A DNA stretch of 19,297 bases from Bergeyella zoohelcum (GCA_030523905.1 JAUNHO010000005.1:1-19297); one strand, 5' to 3'; shown: positions 8,084-16,538, counted from the stretch's first letter. Program-made: numbers and translations. Notes: generated from the sequence alone by a model not told the origin.

Positions 8084-8499
8084 GATTTCAGTTGATAGGC
8101 TACGGCATAGAATTTTATTTGCTTGGTCATTGAAGCCAGACCATTGGCACGAGATGGCGAAAGGAACTCCTGAAGCCCTATTTTTGAAATAAAATCAAAA
8201 TCTGCATCTATAATCTCCTGCGGTGAATATCCGCTATAAATATCCACCAAAAGAGCTACGATGCCCTTCGGAAGAATCCCATCACTATCTGCATAGAAAG
8301 TAATTTTATCATCTTGATAATCCGCCGTTATCCAGACTTTACTTTGGCAACCTTTTATCAGGTTTTCATCTGTTTTTTTATCTTCGGAGAGCGGTTTTAG
8401 TTCTCTACCGAGGTCTATAATATACTCGTATTTCTGTTCCCAATCGTCCAGAAATTCAAAATCTTTTATGATGCGTTGTTGTTTTTCTTGTATTGTCAT
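8080..8499 (-). CDS. sufE: Cysteine desulfuration protein SufE
   Basis: SufE accepts persulfide sulfur from SufS and passes it to the Fe-S scaffold. Starting from the ATG at 8499 the protein has 139 residues, with the acceptor C51 in LIKGCQSKVW, the same position as in E. coli SufE. The domain continues with a glycine/proline turn (DGILPKGIVALLV) and ends in the usual SPSRANGLASM helix. An in-frame TTG at 8508 would add three residues but overlaps a -7 promoter element, so I prefer the ATG. The gene sits between two glycosyltransferase genes, apart from its expected partner sufS at 13507, and overlaps the GT9 gene by 4 bp. Confidence 0.93.
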   Translation of the reverse strand: MTIQEKQQRIIKDFEFLDDWEQKYEYIIDLGRELKPLSEDKKTDENLIKGCQSKVWITADYQDDKITFYADSDGILPKGIVALLVDIYSGYSPQEIIDADFDFISKIGLQEFLSPSRANGLASMTKQIKFYAVAYQLKS

Positions 8500-8505
8500 A
8501 GGGTG

Positions 8506-8513
8506 CAAAGATA
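8506..8513 (-). promoter_or_regulatory. Candidate internal -7 element for sufE
   Basis: On the minus strand the bases read TATCTTTG, matching TAnnTTTG. The element fills most of the 17-bp gap between the GT4 stop (8517) and the sufE ATG (8499). The predicted transcription start, about 8500, is at or next to the ATG, which would give a leaderless or nearly leaderless sufE transcript. Confidence 0.4.
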
Positions 8514-8516
8514 CAA

Positions 8517-9620
8517 TTAAGATTTCATATTCTCGGTAATTGCTTTTTGGAACAATGCCAATATCTTCGGTTGCTCCTTCTCCCAGCAGAGTTCATTGGC
8601 TGCTTTTTCTAGTTCTTCTTGATAGTAATGTCTTCCTTTGGCTAAAACTTCATTAATTTTTTTCGCCAAGTTTTTAGGCTCGTGGTTTTCTACTATTTCA
8701 CCCACTTTGAACTGATGATAAACCCTCATCATTTCAGGAAAATTAATCATCACCAAAGGCACACGAGACTGAATGCAATCTGCTACTTTATTCGGCAAAG
8801 AATACAGGTAGCTCACGCCTCCGTTTTCCTCTATGCTCAGACCTACATCGGCGGTTTTAGTTAGTTTTCGGAGTTCTGTTGGGTGTAGTTTTCCTACAAA
8901 TTGCACCTTGTCTTCCAGTTGCTCTTGCTTTACCAAAGCCTCGTATTCTTCTTTTTTAGGCCCACCACCAGCGATTTTGAAAACCGCATTTTCCACATCG
9001 TGCATTGCTTTTATCGCTTTATCTATCCCTCTGGATTGATTGATTGCCCCTTGATAAAGCACTATTTTGGGTTCATTTTCAGGAATGCTAATCGGTTCTG
9101 TGATTTTCATTGGGATATTCCTCACCACCACAGGATGTATACCATAGACCTCATCAAACCACTCGGCATAGCTCTCGCTTTCGGTCATCATATACTTCAC
9201 CGAAGGCATTAGTTTTCTCTCCAAAAACCGCCATACTTTCTGCACCCATCGCCCTTTTATTGCTGGCATTTCGGTAAAGATTTCGTGGCTATCATACACC
9301 AGCGGAATGTTTTTCTTTTTTGCCACTAAAACATTGGGTAGCAAGGCATCTAAATCATTGGCAAGGAGAATGGTACTCTCATCGGCGGACTTCATCAGCT
9401 CCTTATAAAGCTTCCACTGGAACTCTATATAAGCATAACGCAGCGTCTTTGCCGAATGCTTTATTCTACGGAATGGGTAGGGTCTCTGCATCTCTCCTGC
9501 CCCACCCCAATCGTTGCCGATAAGCTCTATCTGGAAGCCGTTGCTATGCAGGGTTTGGCAAACTTTTTCTATTCTTTGGTCGGTATAAAGACTACTAAAA
9601 GCCGATACTAAAATTTTCAC
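8517..9620 (-). CDS. Glycosyltransferase family 4 (GT-B fold)
   Basis: This 367-residue retaining glycosyltransferase probably acts in surface polysaccharide or LPS synthesis. The N-terminal domain starts KILVSAFSSLYTDQRIEKVCQTL and contains LLANDLDALLPN and LVYDSHEIFTE, typical of GT4. The C-terminal nucleotide-sugar domain has VLYQGAINQSRGIDKAI, VQFVGKLHPTELRKL and a segment around ENGGVSYLYSLPNKVADC in place of the usual EP(F/Y)G-type acidic site. The start is GTG (9620). It follows the small membrane-protein gene by 6 bp and precedes sufE by 17 bp. Donor and acceptor are unknown. Confidence 0.9.
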   Translation of the reverse strand: MKILVSAFSSLYTDQRIEKVCQTLHSNGFQIELIGNDWGGAGEMQRPYPFRRIKHSAKTLRYAYIEFQWKLYKELMKSADESTILLANDLDALLPNVLVAKKKNIPLVYDSHEIFTEMPAIKGRWVQKVWRFLERKLMPSVKYMMTESESYAEWFDEVYGIHPVVVRNIPMKITEPISIPENEPKIVLYQGAINQSRGIDKAIKAMHDVENAVFKIAGGGPKKEEYEALVKQEQLEDKVQFVGKLHPTELRKLTKTADVGLSIEENGGVSYLYSLPNKVADCIQSRVPLVMINFPEMMRVYHQFKVGEIVENHEPKNLAKKINEVLAKGRHYYQEELEKAANELCWEKEQPKILALFQKAITENMKS

Positions 9621-9626
9621 TGGGTA

Positions 9627-9860
9627 CTATGATTTTGATGAGAAAAAAACAAGGTAATAAATCTGTACAAGGCAAATCATTACATTTGGTATGATGATAG
9701 GAAAAGACGGCTCTGGAAAGGCAAAAACACCATAAATAACGAAACAAATACAGCCAACGAGATTCACAAAACGAATTTGTTTGATGTCTTTCAGCATAAA
9801 ACTCAGCACCAAAAACACCGATGCCGCATAGCCTATATAAGTTGCAATTTCAGAGTTCAT
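9627..9860 (-). CDS. Small three-helix membrane protein of unknown function
   Basis: The 77-residue product from the ATG at 9860 has three hydrophobic helices at about residues 6-22, 29-45 and 51-71, with a short KDIKQ loop after the first. In size and pattern it resembles the small YgjV/CBU_0592-type and SemiSWEET-like membrane proteins, but I cannot place it firmly and no transport motif is clear. A TTG at 9890 would extend it by ten residues, but that codon overlaps a -7 promoter element, so the ATG is preferred. It is the first gene of the operon that runs through the GT4, sufE and GT9 genes. Confidence 0.75.
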   Translation of the reverse strand: MNSEIATYIGYAASVFLVLSFMLKDIKQIRFVNLVGCICFVIYGVFAFPEPSFPIIIPNVMICLVQIYYLVFFSSKS

Positions 9861-9887
9861 AATATTACTTTTTATAAAATCGGATAA

Positions 9888-9895
9888 CAAAGATA
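9888..9895 (-). promoter_or_regulatory. Candidate promoter of the membrane protein-GT4-sufE-GT9 operon
   Basis: The minus strand reads TATCTTTG (TAnnTTTG). Its predicted transcription start near 9881 leaves a leader of about 20 bases before the ATG at 9860. It overlaps the alternative TTG start at 9890 and argues against it. Confidence 0.55.
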
Positions 9896-9954
9896 AACAT
9901 TTCTAATTAATTTTCTGCCATAAAGTCATTTTTTTCTGTTTGGTAAAATATTTG

Positions 9955-9962
9955 TAATTTTG
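9955..9962 (+). promoter_or_regulatory. Candidate -7 element for clpC
   Basis: TAATTTTG matches TAnnTTTG and ends 45 bp before the clpC ATG. A TTG at 9940-9942 is only 12 bp upstream, closer than the usual -33 spacing. No CtsR-type direct repeat or CIRCE inverted repeat was seen in this region. Confidence 0.45.
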
Positions 9963-10007
9963 ATTGCTTAAAAACAAAACATCATTTCATAAAGCAAACC
10001 AACAATT

Positions 10008-12500
10008 ATGGATTATAACTTCAACGATACTTTTAATAATGTCATCAGACAAGCTAAAGCAGAAGCACAGCGTCTCAATAGTGAGTTCATCAATACCGAA
10101 CATATGCTTTTAGGCATCATCAAAACGGAAAATTCTGCCAAAGACATCCTTGCCTTGTTTGATGTTGATTTTCAGCAAATTAAAAGAAGAATAGAAACAA
10201 TGAGCGTCTCTTCCATCAAATTGGAAGGTCGTAACGATGATAAAATAGCATTTACAAAAATGGCCGACCAAGCCATAAAACGCTCCGAACTAGAATGCCG
10301 ACTATACCGAAAAACAGAAGTGAATAGCGTGCATCTCCTACTGGGAATACTATACAAAACGGAAGACCCTACTTCGCATATTTTAGGGACTTACGATGTG
10401 GATTACCCCTCTATTTCCGAGCAGTATAGAAATATTCTCCGTGCCTCTGGTGAGCTACCAAAAGCCCATCTCTACGAGGAAGAAGACGAGCGAGAAGACC
10501 TACCTAGAATGCGTCGCCCAGTGGGAAATATCGGTACTGCAAAAAGCAAAACACCTACACTGGACAACTTCGGTAGAGACCTTACGCTCTTGGCAAAAGA
10601 CGGCAAACTAGACCCTGTAATTGGTAGAGAAAAAGAGATAGAACGCGTCTCGCAAATCCTTTCTAGAAGGAAGAAGAACAATCCGCTTCTCATCGGTGAG
10701 CCTGGCGTGGGAAAATCTGCCATTGCCGAAGGTCTTGCCCTACGCATTCATCAGAAAAAAGTTTCCCGAGTTTTATACAATAAAAGGGTAATTACCTTGG
10801 ATTTGGCTAGTCTAGTTGCTGGTACGAAATACCGAGGACAATTTGAGGAGCGAATGAAAGCCATAATGACCGAATTGGAGAAAAACCGAGATGTGATTCT
10901 CTTCATCGATGAAATCCATACCATCGTGGGGGCAGGTGGTTCTACGGGCAGTCTAGATGCTTCTAATATATTCAAACCTGCTTTGGCAAGGGGCGAAGTG
11001 CAGTGCATTGGGGCAACTACCCTAGACGAATATCGCCAATATATAGAGAAAGATGGAGCATTGGAACGCCGTTTCCAAAAGGTAATGGTAGAGCCTACTT
11101 CTATGGAGGAAACTTTGCAAATCCTTCATCAAATCAAGGCAACTTATGAAAATCATCACAATGTAACTTATACCGATGAGGCATTGTCCGCCTGTGTCAA
11201 TTTGACTTCAAGGTACATCACCGATCGTTTTCTCCCAGATAAAGCCATCGATGCCCTAGATGAAGCAGGGTCTCGGGTTTATATCAAAAATATGAAAGTC
11301 CCTACGGAAATCATTGATTTTGAAAGACAAATAGAAGAAATAAAGGAACAAAAACAACAAGCCGTAAAAGAACAAGATTATCTAAAAGCTAGAAACCTAA
11401 AAGACGAGGAAGAACGCCTCACTCGTGAGCTAGCCTTTGCACAAGAAAGCTGGGATAATGCCGTGAAGGAGAAAAAAGAAATAGTAACCGAAGAAAATGT
11501 AGCCGAGGTAGTCTCTATGATGAGCGGTATCCCTGTAACCAAAGTAGGTAAAGACGAGCTAGATAAACTGGCTAATATGAACGAAAACCTCAACGGAAAA
11601 GTCATAGGGCAGGAAGAAGCCGTACAGAAAGTAGTGAAAGCCATACAGAGAAACCGAGCAGGGCTGAAAGACCCTAACCGCCCTATTGGGACATTTATTT
11701 TCCTTGGGACAACGGGAGTTGGTAAGACCGAACTGGCAAAAGTAATGGCTCGTGAGCTATTTGACTCCGATGAATCTCTTATCCGTATAGATATGAGCGA
11801 GTATATGGAAAAATTCGCCGTATCTCGTCTGGTGGGTGCTCCTCCTGGATATGTGGGCTACGAAGAAGGTGGGCAGCTCACCGAAGCCGTTCGTAGAAAA
11901 CCTTATGCCGTAGTACTTCTCGATGAGATTGAAAAGGCTCACCCAGATGTGTTTAATATCCTTTTGCAGATATTAGACGAGGGCTTTGTAACCGATTCTT
12001 TGGGTAGAAAAATAGACTTCCGAAACACGGTAATAATCCTCACCTCCAACATCGGAACAAGAGATTTGAAGGACTTCGGAGATGGCGTAGGTTTCGGTAC
12101 TTCGGCTAAAAAATCCACCAGCGATAGCCGTGCAAAAGCCACCATAGAAAACGCCCTGAAAAAAGCCTTTGCACCAGAGTTTCTCAACCGAATAGATGAT
12201 GTGATTATCTTCAATGCTTTGGAGAAAGAAGACATCAAAAAAATCATTGATTTGGAACTTTCAAAACTCTACGGAAGACTAGAAAAACTAGGCTATAAAG
12301 TACAGCTGACCGATGATGCCAAGGATTTCATCGCAGAAAAAGGCTGGGACAAAGACTTCGGTGCTAGACCTCTGAAAAGAGCCGTGCAGAAATACATAGA
12401 AGACCTCTTGGCAGAGATGCTCGTGAATAAGCAACTACAAGAAAATGAAGAAGTTATACTAAAACTAAACGAACAAAAAGAAGGCTTGGAAAAAGCATAA
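10008..12500 (+). CDS. clpC: ATP-dependent Clp protease ATP-binding subunit ClpC
   Basis: ClpC is a hexameric AAA+ unfoldase that feeds proteins to ClpP. The 830 residues show the full HSP100 layout. A double Clp-N domain covers about 1-150. The first AAA domain has Walker A G230-EPGVGKS and Walker B FID301E302. The middle coiled segment with a UVR-like KEQDYLKARNLKDEEERL spans about 436-480. The second AAA domain has Walker A G567-TTGVGKT and Walker B LLD639E640, with a C-terminal domain after it. The VGF tripeptide at 694-696 fits the loop that docks on ClpP, as expected for ClpC and unlike ClpB. The short middle region also rules out ClpB. The Gfo/Idh gene follows 3 bp after the stop and is probably co-transcribed. 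Confidence 0.97.
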   Translation: MDYNFNDTFNNVIRQAKAEAQRLNSEFINTEHMLLGIIKTENSAKDILALFDVDFQQIKRRIETMSVSSIKLEGRNDDKIAFTKMADQAIKRSELECRLYRKTEVNSVHLLLGILYKTEDPTSHILGTYDVDYPSISEQYRNILRASGELPKAHLYEEEDEREDLPRMRRPVGNIGTAKSKTPTLDNFGRDLTLLAKDGKLDPVIGREKEIERVSQILSRRKKNNPLLIGEPGVGKSAIAEGLALRIHQKKVSRVLYNKRVITLDLASLVAGTKYRGQFEERMKAIMTELEKNRDVILFIDEIHTIVGAGGSTGSLDASNIFKPALARGEVQCIGATTLDEYRQYIEKDGALERRFQKVMVEPTSMEETLQILHQIKATYENHHNVTYTDEALSACVNLTSRYITDRFLPDKAIDALDEAGSRVYIKNMKVPTEIIDFERQIEEIKEQKQQAVKEQDYLKARNLKDEEERLTRELAFAQESWDNAVKEKKEIVTEENVAEVVSMMSGIPVTKVGKDELDKLANMNENLNGKVIGQEEAVQKVVKAIQRNRAGLKDPNRPIGTFIFLGTTGVGKTELAKVMARELFDSDESLIRIDMSEYMEKFAVSRLVGAPPGYVGYEEGGQLTEAVRRKPYAVVLLDEIEKAHPDVFNILLQILDEGFVTDSLGRKIDFRNTVIILTSNIGTRDLKDFGDGVGFGTSAKKSTSDSRAKATIENALKKAFAPEFLNRIDDVIIFNALEKEDIKKIIDLELSKLYGRLEKLGYKVQLTDDAKDFIAEKGWDKDFGARPLKRAVQKYIEDLLAEMLVNKQLQENEEVILKLNEQKEGLEKA

Positions 12501-12503
12501 ATT

Positions 12504-13460
12504 ATGACAAAATTTGCAATTTTAGGACTCGGATTTATGGGAAAAAAGCACCTTGATGCCATTTCCCAAAATCCTAATGCTATGGTTTCTGCAATCATAG
12601 ATGAACAGCCTATCTCTATTCCAGATACGAAATATTTTTCGTGTCTGGATTTTTTTTTAGCAGAATCCACTGATACCGATGTAGTTATCATCTCCACACC
12701 GAATTGTCAGCATTTTTCAGAAGCTAAAAAATTATTAGAAAATGGGTATAATATTCTTTTGGAAAAACCCTATTGCCTTACCACAGAAGAGGCTGAAATC
12801 CTGAAAGATACAGCAGAAAAACACAAGAAAAATATTTTCTTTTCCCATCAAAACCGATATTCCGAAATCTCCAAATTTCTAAAAAAAATCTGTGATGATG
12901 CTCTGCTTGGCGAGATTTATTTCATCCAGTCCAATCTATTTTGGAACAGAGGCGAAAACTACTATCTACCCCAATCTTGGAAAGGAAAAAAAGCCCAAGA
13001 TGGCGGCGTTCTATACACCCAATTTTTTCATTTTATAGACCTTATTATCTGGCTTTTCGGGGATATACACATCAGAAGTACGATGATGAAAACCCTGCGA
13101 AATCAGACGATAGTAGAGATAGAAGACACTGGCTCGTTCTCTTTTGAATTAATGAAAGGAAACGGAATGGGAGTCGTCAATTTTTCTACCGCCGTCTATG
13201 AAAAAAACTTGGAAAGTTCTATGACGATTTTAGCAGAAAATGGTACCATAAAAATCTCTGGGCAGTATTTTGATAATATAGAATTTTGCAATATAAAAAA
13301 CTTTGATTTTAAGGAACTTACACAAAACAACAACCTTACAAATCTCTCCCAAATGATAGACGAAATCTGCCAATCTCACTCGCAATATCCTACCACTAAT
13401 TTGGAAGAAAATCTACAAATAGTAAAACGAATAGAAGAGATTTATACTAAAACAAATTAG
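12504..13460 (+). CDS. Gfo/Idh/MocA-family NAD(P)-dependent oxidoreductase
   Basis: This is a 318-residue sugar-type dehydrogenase. The N-terminal Rossmann domain has GLGFMGKKH (8-16) and the family motif E87-K88-P, whose lysine is catalytic in relatives. The C-terminal domain contains NRGENYYLPQSWKGKKAQDGGVL in outline and the FFHFIDLIIWLFG helix. Together these most resemble WlbA/WbpB-type UDP-N-acetylglucosaminuronate 3-dehydrogenases of LPS synthesis. That substrate is an inference, because the family also acts on inositol and other sugars. It begins 3 bp after clpC, probably by read-through rather than a shared role. A -7 element for sufS follows at its 3' end. Confidence 0.88.
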   Translation: MTKFAILGLGFMGKKHLDAISQNPNAMVSAIIDEQPISIPDTKYFSCLDFFLAESTDTDVVIISTPNCQHFSEAKKLLENGYNILLEKPYCLTTEEAEILKDTAEKHKKNIFFSHQNRYSEISKFLKKICDDALLGEIYFIQSNLFWNRGENYYLPQSWKGKKAQDGGVLYTQFFHFIDLIIWLFGDIHIRSTMMKTLRNQTIVEIEDTGSFSFELMKGNGMGVVNFSTAVYEKNLESSMTILAENGTIKISGQYFDNIEFCNIKNFDFKELTQNNNLTNLSQMIDEICQSHSQYPTTNLEENLQIVKRIEEIYTKTN

Positions 13461-13479
13461 TTTTTATCCATAAAAATCT

Positions 13480-13487
13480 TAAATTTG
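13480..13487 (+). promoter_or_regulatory. Candidate -7 element for sufS
   Basis: TAAATTTG matches TAnnTTTG and lies in the 46-bp gap after the dehydrogenase gene. The predicted transcription start near 13494 gives a leader of about 13 bases to the ATG at 13507. sufS may thus have its own promoter besides any read-through. Confidence 0.5.
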
Positions 13488-13506
13488 GGGTTCAAAAAAT
13501 AGAAAA

Positions 13507-14727
13507 ATGTTCAATATAGAAGATATACGCAAGCAGTTTCCTATTCTAAATCAGATGGTTAATGGCAAACCTTTGGTTTATTTAGACAATGCTGCTTCAT
13601 CACAAAAACCTATTTCGGTTTTAGAAACTTGGCAGAAATATTATACGGAAATCAACGCCAATGTTCACCGAGGAATACACACACTGAGCCAACTAGCAAC
13701 GGAAGAAATGGAACTTTCTAGAAAGAAAATCCAGAGGTTCATCAATGCAAAAAATGATTACGAAATCATCTTCACAAAAGGCACCACAGAGGGGATTAAC
13801 CTTTTGGCTTACGCCCTTACACAGCAGATAAAAAAAGATGATGAAATCATTATTTCCTACCTTGAACATCATTCCAACATCGTACCGTGGCAGATGCTTT
13901 GTGAAAGAACAGGGGCAAAACTTCGTGTCATTCCGATAGATGAAAACGGAATACTCCAACTGGATTTTTTGGATAAAAACCTCAATGAAAAAACCAAATT
14001 AGTCGCTGTTAATCAAGTTTCTAACGCCTTGGGAATCATCAACCTGATTGATGAAATCATCGCTAAAACCAGACAACTTTCTAATGCTTTGGTAATGATA
14101 GACGCGGCTCAATCTGCTCCACATTTCAAGATTGATGTACAAAAGATGGATTGTGATTTTCTTGTTTTTTCAGGGCATAAAATGTACGCACCAATGGGGA
14201 CGGGGATTCTCTACGGAAAGGAAAAACATCTGCAAAATCTACAACCCTTCCACGGCGGTGGCGAGATGATTGCAACTTGCTCTTTTGAGAAAACGACCTA
14301 TGCAGATCTGCCTTTTAAACTAGAGGCTGGAACGCCCAATGTAGGCGGGAATATAGCACTTGGAGCAGCGGTAGATTTTATGGAAAACATAGGTCATATA
14401 CAACTTCAAACCCACGAAAAACAACTACTTGACTACGCCGAAAAACAACTTTCCGCCATAGACGGACTGAAAATCTACGGACAAAAAGCCCCAAGAATAG
14501 GAGCAATTTCGTTCAATTTGGAAGGCGTAGGGATTTCCTCCGATGTCGGTATGATTTTAGATAAAATGGGCATAGCCGTTCGCACAGGACACCACTGCAC
14601 ACAACCTATAATGGCGTTTTTTGATATTGCTGGTACAGTGAGGGCTAGTTTTGCGATTTACAATACCTTTGATGAAATAGACCTTTTAGCCGAAGGCGTA
14701 AAAAAAGCACAAAGAATGCTTGGCTAA
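13507..14727 (+). CDS. sufS: Cysteine desulfurase SufS
   Basis: SufS is a PLP enzyme that takes sulfur from L-cysteine, giving alanine and an enzyme persulfide for Fe-S cluster assembly. At 406 residues it has normal length for the SufS/CsdA group. Visible landmarks are YLDNAASSQKP near residue 25, EHHSNIVPWQ, the aspartate in MIDAAQSAPHF, the PLP lysine K225 in SGHKMYAPMGTG and the active-site C364 in RTGHHCTQP. The RxGHHC context on a short loop marks it as type II (SufS) rather than IscS. Its partner sufE is about 5 kb away on the other strand, and sufBCD are not in the window. It ends at a strong hairpin. Confidence 0.96.
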   Translation: MFNIEDIRKQFPILNQMVNGKPLVYLDNAASSQKPISVLETWQKYYTEINANVHRGIHTLSQLATEEMELSRKKIQRFINAKNDYEIIFTKGTTEGINLLAYALTQQIKKDDEIIISYLEHHSNIVPWQMLCERTGAKLRVIPIDENGILQLDFLDKNLNEKTKLVAVNQVSNALGIINLIDEIIAKTRQLSNALVMIDAAQSAPHFKIDVQKMDCDFLVFSGHKMYAPMGTGILYGKEKHLQNLQPFHGGGEMIATCSFEKTTYADLPFKLEAGTPNVGGNIALGAAVDFMENIGHIQLQTHEKQLLDYAEKQLSAIDGLKIYGQKAPRIGAISFNLEGVGISSDVGMILDKMGIAVRTGHHCTQPIMAFFDIAGTVRASFAIYNTFDEIDLLAEGVKKAQRMLG

Positions 14728-14739
14728 TTTTAACAAAAT

Positions 14740-14775
14740 AAATTTCCCATTTTAATTGTCTAAAATGGGAAATTT
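14740..14775. terminator. Bidirectional terminator between sufS and the TPR gene
   Basis: AAATTTCCCATTTTA (14740-14754) and its exact complement TAAAATGGGAAATTT (14761-14775) form a 15-bp perfect stem with a 6-base loop, with T-rich tracts on both outer sides. It lies between convergent genes that end at 14727 and 14780, so it can stop both transcripts. Confidence 0.9.
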
Positions 14776-14779
14776 TTAT

Positions 14780-16135
14780 TTATCTACCTTTCATTTCATC
14801 TTTTATAAAAGGGTACTTGTTTTGCATATCCGCTACGAGACTTTCATCTAGTTCCAACGCAGTTTGTAGTGCTTTTGCTCCTTCCTCCCGATTTCCAAGA
14901 TGATACCAACAATTACTCAACTGGTAAAACAATTCTGCTCTGTGATGTAATTTTAGAGCGTTTTTTATCACCGTAACGGCTTCTTCGTATTCTTCCAAAA
15001 GCATCAAAACCTCTGTATAAGCATACCAATTATAGAATCGGTTCGGCTCTTGCTCGGTTATTTTTTTTAGGCAATGAAGACTTTCCTCAAACTGATTAGC
15101 CTCAATATAGAGAAACGCCAAACGCTTCTGATAATCTATGCTTTCCTCATAGAGAGAGGTAGCCTCACGGGCAAAATAGAGAGCCTCTGGCATCTCCCCC
15201 ATCTCTTCATAAAGGTAAGATTGCTCCATCATCGCCATATAAAACTGGGGGTCTTCTGCCAATGCTTTTTGGAAAGAAGATAAGGCAGGAAGTAGCCGTT
15301 TCATTGCCTTGTGGCACAGCCCAATTCTATAATAAGTATAGGCTTTGGTGTATTCTAAATCTAGGGTTTCTTCATAGGTTTTTATAGCCTTATCATACTG
15401 ATTCATAGCCTCATAGCAGGCTGCTTTATTGGAATAAACCCCTACAGCATAGGGATTAATGGCTAAAAGATAATCAAACCCCTTTATGGCCTCTTGGTAG
15501 TTTTTTCGGTTGAAAAAAAACTGCCCATATTCGTACCACGCCGTTTCGGAGAAAGGGCAATCATCTAAAAACTCATTCAGAAAGGCTATTGCCTCCGCAC
15601 TGCGGTTGAGACTAGAAAAACAAGTCATACAATTTTCCAGAGCATAATCATCATCTGGATCGGTTTGGAGAGCCTTTTTATAATGCCTCAATGCCATAGA
15701 TGGGTCGCCGAGATTGACATATTCGTCTGCAATAAAGTTATGAATAAAATTCTCTTCCTCGTTGTATTTCAATGCTTTTTGGCAATAATTTATAGATTTT
15801 TTAGGATTCCCAAGATTGGAATAATATTTAGCACAGCAAATTAAATAATCCGTTTCCTCTTGGCAAGTAGGCTCCAGCTCGTCTATCAGTTGTTTTGCTC
15901 CTTGATAGTCTTCCAGTTCAAGGAAAACTTCCAGTTGTTTGGTTTTTATTTCGGTGGAATTAGGGTGAAGTTTTAGACCGAAATTCACGGCGATTTCGGC
16001 AAAAGAAATATCGCCCATCTCTAAATAATGAATGATGATTTCCTCCACTTCATCGGTATCAAAGTAGAGTTCTTCGTTGTTTTCTATCATTTCTTCGAAC
16101 TTTTCTACGAGTTCGTTTTCAAAAAAATCGTCCAA
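14780..16135 (-). CDS. Tetratricopeptide-repeat (TPR) protein
   Basis: The product is built almost wholly of 34-residue helical repeats. Typical consensus units include YYSNLGNPKKSINYCQKALKY, ALRHYKKALQTDPDDDYALEN, YEAMNQYDKAIKTYEETL and HKAMKRLLPALSSFQKALAEDP. TPR solenoids bind other proteins, and the partner is unknown. No signal peptide or membrane segment is seen in the 451-residue form. The frame is open back to a TTG at 16207, but a TACCTTTG promoter element lies inside that extension at 16164-16157. The next in-frame initiator is a TTG at 16135, giving a start that reads DDFFENELVEKFEEM. I therefore place the start there. A downstream ATG also exists in EEM but would cut the first helix. 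Confidence 0.85.
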   Translation of the reverse strand: MDDFFENELVEKFEEMIENNEELYFDTDEVEEIIIHYLEMGDISFAEIAVNFGLKLHPNSTEIKTKQLEVFLELEDYQGAKQLIDELEPTCQEETDYLICCAKYYSNLGNPKKSINYCQKALKYNEEENFIHNFIADEYVNLGDPSMALRHYKKALQTDPDDDYALENCMTCFSSLNRSAEAIAFLNEFLDDCPFSETAWYEYGQFFFNRKNYQEAIKGFDYLLAINPYAVGVYSNKAACYEAMNQYDKAIKTYEETLDLEYTKAYTYYRIGLCHKAMKRLLPALSSFQKALAEDPQFYMAMMEQSYLYEEMGEMPEALYFAREATSLYEESIDYQKRLAFLYIEANQFEESLHCLKKITEQEPNRFYNWYAYTEVLMLLEEYEEAVTVIKNALKLHHRAELFYQLSNCWYHLGNREEGAKALQTALELDESLVADMQNKYPFIKDEMKGR

Positions 16136-16156
16136 ATTGTGCTTTTTATGATGATA

Positions 16157-16164
16157 CAAAGGTA
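16157..16164 (-). promoter_or_regulatory. Candidate promoter of the TPR gene
   Basis: The minus strand reads TACCTTTG (TAnnTTTG), with a TTG (CAA at 16181-16183 on the plus strand) 16 bp upstream as a possible -33 element. The predicted transcription start near 16151 is about 15 bases before the TTG start at 16135 and excludes the longer frame that opens at 16207. Confidence 0.55.
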
Positions 16165-16255
16165 GGAAAAAAAAATATACCAATCCCCTTTCCCCCAAAG
16201 AGGGCAAAAGTGTTGATACAATATGGCTTTTTAGTATTAGAAAACAGGTTTATAT

Positions 16256-16538
16256 TTACTTATCCTCATAATGCCCATAGCAAGTAAAGGATTTTTATTT
16301 GCTTTTCTTCTTCAAAAATTTCGTAGGTAAGCCTGTGTTTTTGGTCTATTCGCCTTGACCATACAGAACGCTCCCCAAAACCTTTCAGTTGTTCAGGTTT
16401 GCCTATACCTCTGGTAGGCGTGGTTTTCATTTCTTCTAAAAACGAAACGATTTTCTCCAAAAGTTTTATCTTTCCTGATTTTTGATGCTTTGAAATATCT
16501 GCTAAAAAACTATCCGTTTCAATAAAACTATAAATCAT
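16256..16538 (-). pseudogene. yoeB: YoeB/Txe-family toxin gene with a 3' frameshift
   Basis: This encodes a type II toxin of the YoeB group, a ribosome-dependent mRNA endonuclease in active relatives. The 90-residue open frame (16538-16266) has the family core: GIGKPE49QLKG, VWSRRID (62-63 RR) and KHRLTYEI. It ends in ILYLLWAL instead of the conserved C-terminal His-Tyr. Reading one base later restores TCYGHYEDK and a stop at 16256, which is the expected ending. One extra base in the A-run 16286-16288 (plus strand) explains this. YoeB proteins use the terminal His and Tyr in catalysis, so the product is probably inactive unless the base is a sequencing error or ribosomal slippage occurs. The ATG lies inside the target duplication of the element at 16542-16797. 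Confidence 0.85.

Noticed and set aside
11939..12247. Minus-strand frames within clpC
   Set aside because: All are opposite conserved AAA+ sequence with intact Walker motifs and show no independent features.
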